A DNA stretch of 64,000 nucleotides from Roseibium litorale. Its GTDB lineage: Bacteria > Pseudomonadota > Alphaproteobacteria > Rhizobiales > Stappiaceae. The notes beneath the pieces were generated by a model that saw only the letters and a list, made by a program, of their open reading frames with translations, had not been told where the DNA came from and searched no databases. How positions within the stretch are numbered: position 1 is the first letter of the stretch; each line of letters opens with the position of its first letter. The position numbers and the translations under genes were made by a program. Where the stretch lies: positions 395,611 through 459,610 of the forward strand of contig NZ_JACYXI010000002.1 of the NCBI RefSeq assembly GCF_014842915.1, in the 5' to 3' direction. Below are positions 60,487 to 64,000 of this stretch, in pieces.

Positions 60487-60520
60487 TGGTGGGCGATGAG
60501 AGACTCGAACTCTCATTTCT
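60487..60520 (-). other. tRNA 3'-end fragment, probable integration (att) site
   Basis: The minus strand reads GAGAG-TTCGAGT-CTCTC-ATCGCCC-A-CCA, a perfect T-arm plus the 3' acceptor strand and CCA of a tRNA. Upstream of it (toward higher coordinates) the sequence becomes AT-rich, with no anticodon or D-arm. Such a bare 3' end is what remains at one boundary of an element integrated into a tRNA gene. The intact tRNA, whose 5' acceptor strand should read GGGCGAT, would be at the far end, outside the window. Confidence 0.7.
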
Positions 60521-60697
60521 CTCATCGAGCAACATACTATCTATTTGATAATGAATTCATATTCATATATTCATATCAATGAATTTGTGACATTGGGATG
60601 GACGTGTTTTTGTGACACATTTTGTTGTGCACGAAACAGCTCTATTCGACTTTCGACACTCCCTGTATTCACCGCCCTGCCTCACATTCGAATGTCA

Positions 60698-60814
60698 ATG
60701 ATCCCGATCAGGATCATTTCTTCTTGCACGCCGTAACTTCAGCTCATTTCATCCCGATCGGTTCTTTTTAGTGCAATTTCAGCTCTGCCGTGATTAAATA
60801 ATCCCGAGAGGGAC
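60698..60814 (+). promoter_or_regulatory. Three HipB-like operator motifs, 50 bp apart
   Basis: ATCCCGATCAGGAT (60701), ATCCCGATCGGTTC (60751) and ATCCCGAGAGGGAC (60801) start exactly 50 bp apart. The first is part of a perfect palindrome ATGATCC-CGATCA-GGATCAT (60698-60717). The last ends a few bases before the hipB start. They resemble the TATCC-N8-GGATA operators of E. coli hipBA. The preceding AT-rich part (60521-60697) shows no gene. Confidence 0.65.
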
Positions 60815-60818
60815 GAAA

Positions 60819-61040
60819 ATGACCACAATTGAAGATAGCGCCTCAATAGGGCGGCTGATCCGGGAGGAACGCAAGCGGCAAAATCTCACTCAGCAGGAGT
60901 TGGCCGGTCTCGCAGGCGTGGGTATCCGCTTTCTCAGAGAGCTGGAAAGCGGCAAGGACAGCTGCCGGCTCGGCCTGACACTGCTAGTCCTACAGACCTT
61001 GGGCCTCAGACTCATCACCGTTGGCAGAGGTGTCTCTTGA
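60819..61040 (+). CDS. hipB: HipB-type antitoxin, XRE-family repressor
   Basis: A 73-residue DNA-binding protein with one helix-turn-helix (about residues 10-60: IGRLIREERKRQNLTQQELA, GVGIRFLRELESGKDSC). It should dimerise, bind the HipA kinase and repress its own operon through the repeats just upstream. It ends four bases inside hipA (ATGA overlap). It is a little shorter than E. coli HipB (88), lacking part of the C-terminal tail. It lies in the AT-richer island region and is likely horizontally acquired. Confidence 0.9.
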   Translation: MTTIEDSASIGRLIREERKRQNLTQQELAGLAGVGIRFLRELESGKDSCRLGLTLLVLQTLGLRLITVGRGVS

Positions 61041-62299
61041 TGACGAGGACCCTGGACGTCTACCTAAATGACAAGAAGGCCGGTGAGCTCCATCAAGATG
61101 ACGGCGCCAGACTAACTTTTGCCTATGACCGGGACTACCTCGGCTCAGGAGGCAGTGCGATCTCGGTGTCCATGCCGCTGACAGAGGCTCCCTACCCGGA
61201 CGCGACTTCCCGCGCCTACTTCTCGGGCCTCTTGCCAGATGAAAGCGCACGCCACAGGCTCGCCGAAGCCCTGGGTATCTCGCGCAATAACCCTTTCGGC
61301 CTGCTAGAAGTGATCGGCGGCGATTGCGCGGGCGCATTGTCGCTTTTACCGAAAGGGCACTCATCTGCTGCAACCTCCCAAGGATATGCCGAGGTCTTAA
61401 CGGCAGAGAAGCTCAAAACAGTTCTGTCCAGGCTTCATGATCGCCCGCTTCTGGGGGGAGAAGCAGGCATCCGGTTGTCTCTAGCCGGGGCGCAGGACAA
61501 GCTTGCTGTCTGCTTGATCGATGGAAAAATCGCGATTCCCAAAAATGGAATCCCCTCGACGCATATTCTCAAGCCGGTGATCCTGACGCTGGAGGGGACC
61601 GTCGAGAACGAGCTCTTTTGCATGAAGCTGGCCAGCCGCCTCGATCTCAACGCGCCGGAGGTTAGGCGCTACTCCTCCGACGGGACAGATGTTCTGCTCG
61701 TGGAGCGCTATGACCGGCGTCAGGAGCCGGACGGCACTGTCATCAGACTGCATCAGGAAGACTTCTGCCAAGCACTCGCAGTTCCGCCTGAGCTGAAATA
61801 CGAGGAAGAAGGTGGCCCCGGCACGAAGGACTCTCAAGCACTGATCCAGGCCTCCACGCAGAGCCCTGCAGCGGACCGGCTCACGTTCCAGCGCATGCTC
61901 ATATTCCACTATCTCGTGGGCAATGCAGACGCGCACGCGAAGAATTATGCCCTGCTCTACCGGGATAAGGCACCTGACTTGGCTCCACTTTATGACGTCG
62001 TCTGCACAGCAGCATATCCCCGGCTTTCAAAGAAGCTTGCAATGAAGATCGGGGGACGAGCGACACCGGACACCATCCTGCTGGAACACTGGCACTCACT
62101 GGTGCCGCCGACAAAGGGCGCTCAGAAGATGATCAATGCCGAGCTCGGCACAATGGCTTCAAAGATCATCTCGGAAGCAGACGCCCTGCTGGGCGAACTC
62201 GCAAGTGATGGCATCGCCCATCCGGTGCTGAAGACCGTCCGCAAAATCATCGGGACCCGCTCGGCAATGATCCTCCAAGCTCTGGACAACAACAAATAG
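61037..62299 (+). CDS. hipA: HipA-type serine/threonine kinase toxin
   Basis: Toxin kinase that in E. coli phosphorylates glutamyl-tRNA synthetase and so triggers the stringent response and persistence; other HipA proteins target LysS or TrpS. It has 420 residues. The N-terminal subdomain 1 (LDVYLNDKKAGELHQDDGAR) and FSGLLPDESARHRLA are typical. The catalytic loop N296-A-D298-A-H300-A-K-N303 and the metal-binding Asp320 in LAPLYDVV are intact, so it should be active. It is coupled to hipB by a 4-bp overlap. Confidence 0.94.
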   Translation: MMTRTLDVYLNDKKAGELHQDDGARLTFAYDRDYLGSGGSAISVSMPLTEAPYPDATSRAYFSGLLPDESARHRLAEALGISRNNPFGLLEVIGGDCAGALSLLPKGHSSAATSQGYAEVLTAEKLKTVLSRLHDRPLLGGEAGIRLSLAGAQDKLAVCLIDGKIAIPKNGIPSTHILKPVILTLEGTVENELFCMKLASRLDLNAPEVRRYSSDGTDVLLVERYDRRQEPDGTVIRLHQEDFCQALAVPPELKYEEEGGPGTKDSQALIQASTQSPAADRLTFQRMLIFHYLVGNADAHAKNYALLYRDKAPDLAPLYDVVCTAAYPRLSKKLAMKIGGRATPDTILLEHWHSLVPPTKGAQKMINAELGTMASKIISEADALLGELASDGIAHPVLKTVRKIIGTRSAMILQALDNNK

Positions 62300-62426
62300 T
62301 CCGACGTCACGGAGCGCCTTGTACGCTTTTAAGATGTTGCCTGATAACAATCTGATCTGCATCTTGAGCGCGGTGAGTTTGAATCAAACCGTACGCAGAA
62401 GGGAAACCCATTTACAGGGACATATC

Positions 62427-63271
62427 CTAGGCTCCGGACTCATAACCAGTATGCGATGACAGCGGCGATGTGGATTGCGGCGAGGAAGTTTACGGCGAGC
62501 CGGTCATATCGGGTGGCGATGCGCCGGAAGTTCTTGAGGCGGCAGAACATGCGCTCGATGGCGTTCCTGTCTCGATATAGGCGGGGAGAAAAGCACTTCT
62601 TCCAGACCCGGTTCGCCTAGGGCGGGATGTTCGGCATCGTGCCCCTTGCCTCGAGGGAGCGACGGATGCTGTTGCTGTCGTAGCCCTTGTCGGCATGCAG
62701 GATCTGACCTGCTGGCAGGCGTTCGAGTAGCGTCGAAGCAGCTGTGCAATCAGCCACTTGGCCACCCGTCAACAAGAATGCGATGGGCCTGCAGAAGGTA
62801 TCGGTCAGGGCGTGGATCTTGGTCGTCCGCCCGCCCCGCGAGCGCCCGATGGCTTGCGTCTTCTCCCCCCTTTTCCGCCTGAGGCGGAGCGGTGGGTCTT
62901 CACTGCCGAGCTGTCGATCAGCACGTGGGCGGGCGCTCCGGCCGCCGAGGAAAGGGCGTGAAAGAGGCGTTCCCAGACGCCCTTCGCCGCCCAGCGGGCA
63001 TAGCGACTGTAGAGGGTCTTGCGCGGCCCGTAGTCCGGAGGTGCATCGACCCAGCGCCCGCCCGACTTCAGTACGTGGACGATCCCACTGATCACGCGCC
63101 GGTCGTCCACCCTCGACTTGCCCCGCGTGTCGCGTGGCAGATGCGGCGAAATCCGTTCGAACTGCTCGTCTGATAGCCCAAAATTGTCGCGATTCATACC
63201 GGCCTCCTCTCAAAGACCGTGAATCACATCAGCGACAGATCATAAAGCCCTTTTATGGGTCTGGACCCTAG
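62427..63271 (-). mobile_element. IS5-family insertion sequence (IS427-like), inactivated
   Basis: About 845 bp. Imperfect terminal inverted repeats are visible: the left end read inwards out is ATGAGTCCGGAGCCTAG and the right end is ATGGGTCTGGACCCTAG, 14 of 17 positions identical. Both ends carry CTAG, which may be the target duplication. It contains a two-frame transposase gene with a slippery site and an internal amber codon. Its insertion lies between hipA and the next cargo gene. Confidence 0.85.
62440..63197 (-). pseudogene. IS5-type transposase, two frames, amber mutation
   Basis: The first frame (63197-62805) starts NRDNFGLSDEQFERISPHLP and contains the first catalytic Asp in HVLIDSSAVKTHR. 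The second frame continues with IGRSRGGRTTKIHALTD and HADKGYDSNSIRRSLE. The frames are linked by a -1 shift, probably at the A4-G6 run near 62865-62874, the normal mode of expression in this group. In the second frame a TAG at 62619-62617 interrupts NIPP-stop-ANRVWKKC. The part after it, with RNAIERMFCRLKNFRR and the catalytic glutamate, is intact but cut off, so the enzyme should be dead. The original codon was probably AAG or CAG. Confidence 0.88.
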
Positions 63272-63315
63272 TTCTGGGTCAACCAGAAATGGCAGACCCA
63301 GAACAACGCACACAC

Positions 63316-63741
63316 CTAGATCTTAGAAAGTTCGCGGCGAATCCGAGTTATTTCTTCCGTGTCATCGTAACTATCGATCATCATTTCCAGATCGTAGCGA
63401 ATCCGATCAACATTCGCGATTGCAGCGTTTACATTTCCACGATGGATCTTCTGTTCATCAGTGAGATCGTCCCAATCGTCCAGTTCGGCAATAATATTTG
63501 TCTGACTATCGCGGTTGATTACTTCTCCGTCCGGAAATGTGTCAGGATAGTGACTTGCAATCCTACGAAAAAGCGCTGCTTCGACTGGTTTCTTATCGTC
63601 AGTTTCGCTGGCGAGGAGTTCGTAAAAGCGCCTGGTCGACATCACAAATCCGGAAGCGTCCAGTTCTTTTGCAAGCTCCTCAGGATAAGGCAAGTAGAAA
63701 CTAGCCATGTTAGTGCTCGGAGCGATTGCGTCATTACTCAT
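63316..63741 (-). CDS. Acidic protein of unknown function in the island
   Basis: Not recognised. 141 residues, no signal peptide or membrane helix. The N-terminal half (LPYPEELAKELDASGFVMST, RRFYELLASETDDKK) looks globular. The C-terminal half is rich in Asp/Glu and likely helical (ELDDWDDLTDEQ, RIRYDLEMMIDSYDD, EITRIRRELSKI). GGAG lies about ten bases before the ATG at 63741. It lies between the IS5-type and IS21-type elements, so it may be island cargo. Whether it acts with a partner cut away by the insertions cannot be told. Confidence 0.65.
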   Translation of the reverse strand: MSNDAIAPSTNMASFYLPYPEELAKELDASGFVMSTRRFYELLASETDDKKPVEAALFRRIASHYPDTFPDGEVINRDSQTNIIAELDDWDDLTDEQKIHRGNVNAAIANVDRIRYDLEMMIDSYDDTEEITRIRRELSKI

Positions 63742-63874
63742 GTTTTTCTCCTAGTAAAGCTTCAGGAACTACCGAATATTTGGCATCCTGATCGGCACAA
63801 ACGGGAGAAGCTGTCGTCGGTCGCTTTTGAATGATGGTTCATCTTCTAGTCCTCGTTATCTAAAGGAACTTATT

Positions 63875-64000
63875 GTTGATTTCCATTGAGAAGTGACCCG
63901 GCTTGGCCTGATATTTCCATTGAGAATTGACCCATGTTTGAACCTTCCCTCGCGTGTTTTCAGCGGGGGCTATGGAGTGATCGACATGGCGTTATTGAGC
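63875..64000 (+). mobile_element. istA: Left end of an IS21-family element, start of istA
   Basis: Two direct repeats, ATTTCCATTGAGAAGTGACCC and ATTTCCATTGAGAATTGACCC, differ in one base and are typical of IS21-family ends. The element probably begins with TG at about 63875. An ATG at 63986 opens MALLS, which fits the start of an IstA transposase, but only five codons are inside the window. The gap before it (63742-63874) shows nothing. Confidence 0.6.

Noticed and set aside
60487..60570. A complete tRNA gene
   Set aside because: Only the T-arm, the 3' acceptor strand and CCA are present. No D-arm, anticodon arm or 5' acceptor strand follows in the AT-rich sequence.
1..64000. CRISPR array, prophage or biosynthetic cluster
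   Set aside because: No regularly spaced repeats beyond the three hipB motifs, no phage structural genes and no cas or synthase genes are seen.

Overview
The window is a stretch of alphaproteobacterial chromosome, probably from the Hyphomicrobiales (Rhizobiales). A Stappiaceae-like genus is a guess and not shown by the sequence. The evidence is high GC, the order rpsB-tsf-pyrH-frr-uppS-cdsA-dxr-rseP-bamA-lpxD-fabZ-lpxA-lpxI-lpxB, LpxI in place of LpxH, a short ProRS, a NuoE with a long C-terminal extension, the imuA-imuB-dnaE2 mutasome, and GTTC-N7-GTTC LexA boxes. Most of the sequence is dense housekeeping DNA on the minus strand.

Layout. 1-5.8 kb: a comEC gene cut by the window edge, divergent from gltX, then gltA and a GNAT acetyltransferase. 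5.9-20.6 kb: a long minus-strand block running from translation (rpsB, tsf, pyrH, frr) through isoprenoid and phospholipid synthesis (uppS, cdsA, dxr) to outer-membrane biogenesis (rseP, bamA, lpxD, fabZ, lpxA, lpxI, lpxB). It is broken by terminators after tsf and after bamA. 20.9-28.2 kb: dnaE, a 32-codon membrane-protein gene not described by ordinary ORF calling, lolD, lolC and proS. 28.4-28.7 kb: a structured, terminator-ended candidate small RNA. 28.8-33.0 kb: a membrane protein, a DUF1467 protein, methylmalonyl-CoA epimerase, RNase J and a biotin ligase. 33.1-48.8 kb: the complete 14-subunit complex I operon nuoA-N, with two extra small membrane-protein genes between nuoH and nuoI. 49.3-52.5 kb: two identical-looking tRNA-Asp genes, a LuxR-type regulator and a chemoreceptor. 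52.6-57.9 kb: the SOS mutasome imuA-imuB-dnaE2. 58.0-60.4 kb: a MocR-type regulator divergent from an EamA exporter.

From about 60.49 kb to the right end the sequence changes character. It begins with the bare 3' end of a tRNA gene, which is a typical integration site. AT-rich DNA, a hipBA toxin-antitoxin pair, an IS5-type element with an amber mutation in its transposase, an unrecognised acidic protein and the left end of an IS21-type element follow. I read this as the edge of a genomic island whose other end lies outside the window.

The observations most worth following up are these. (1) A 32-aa single-span membrane protein between lolD and dnaE has a perfect ribosome binding site and a near-consensus LexA box inside its promoter, so it is a candidate SOS-induced membrane microprotein analogous to Caulobacter SidA. 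(2) A candidate sRNA lies at 28.5 kb, downstream of two tandem palindromes. (3) Two coupled small membrane proteins sit inside the nuo operon. (4) Three HipB-like operator motifs are spaced exactly 50 bp apart. (5) A tRNA 3'-end remnant marks the island boundary.
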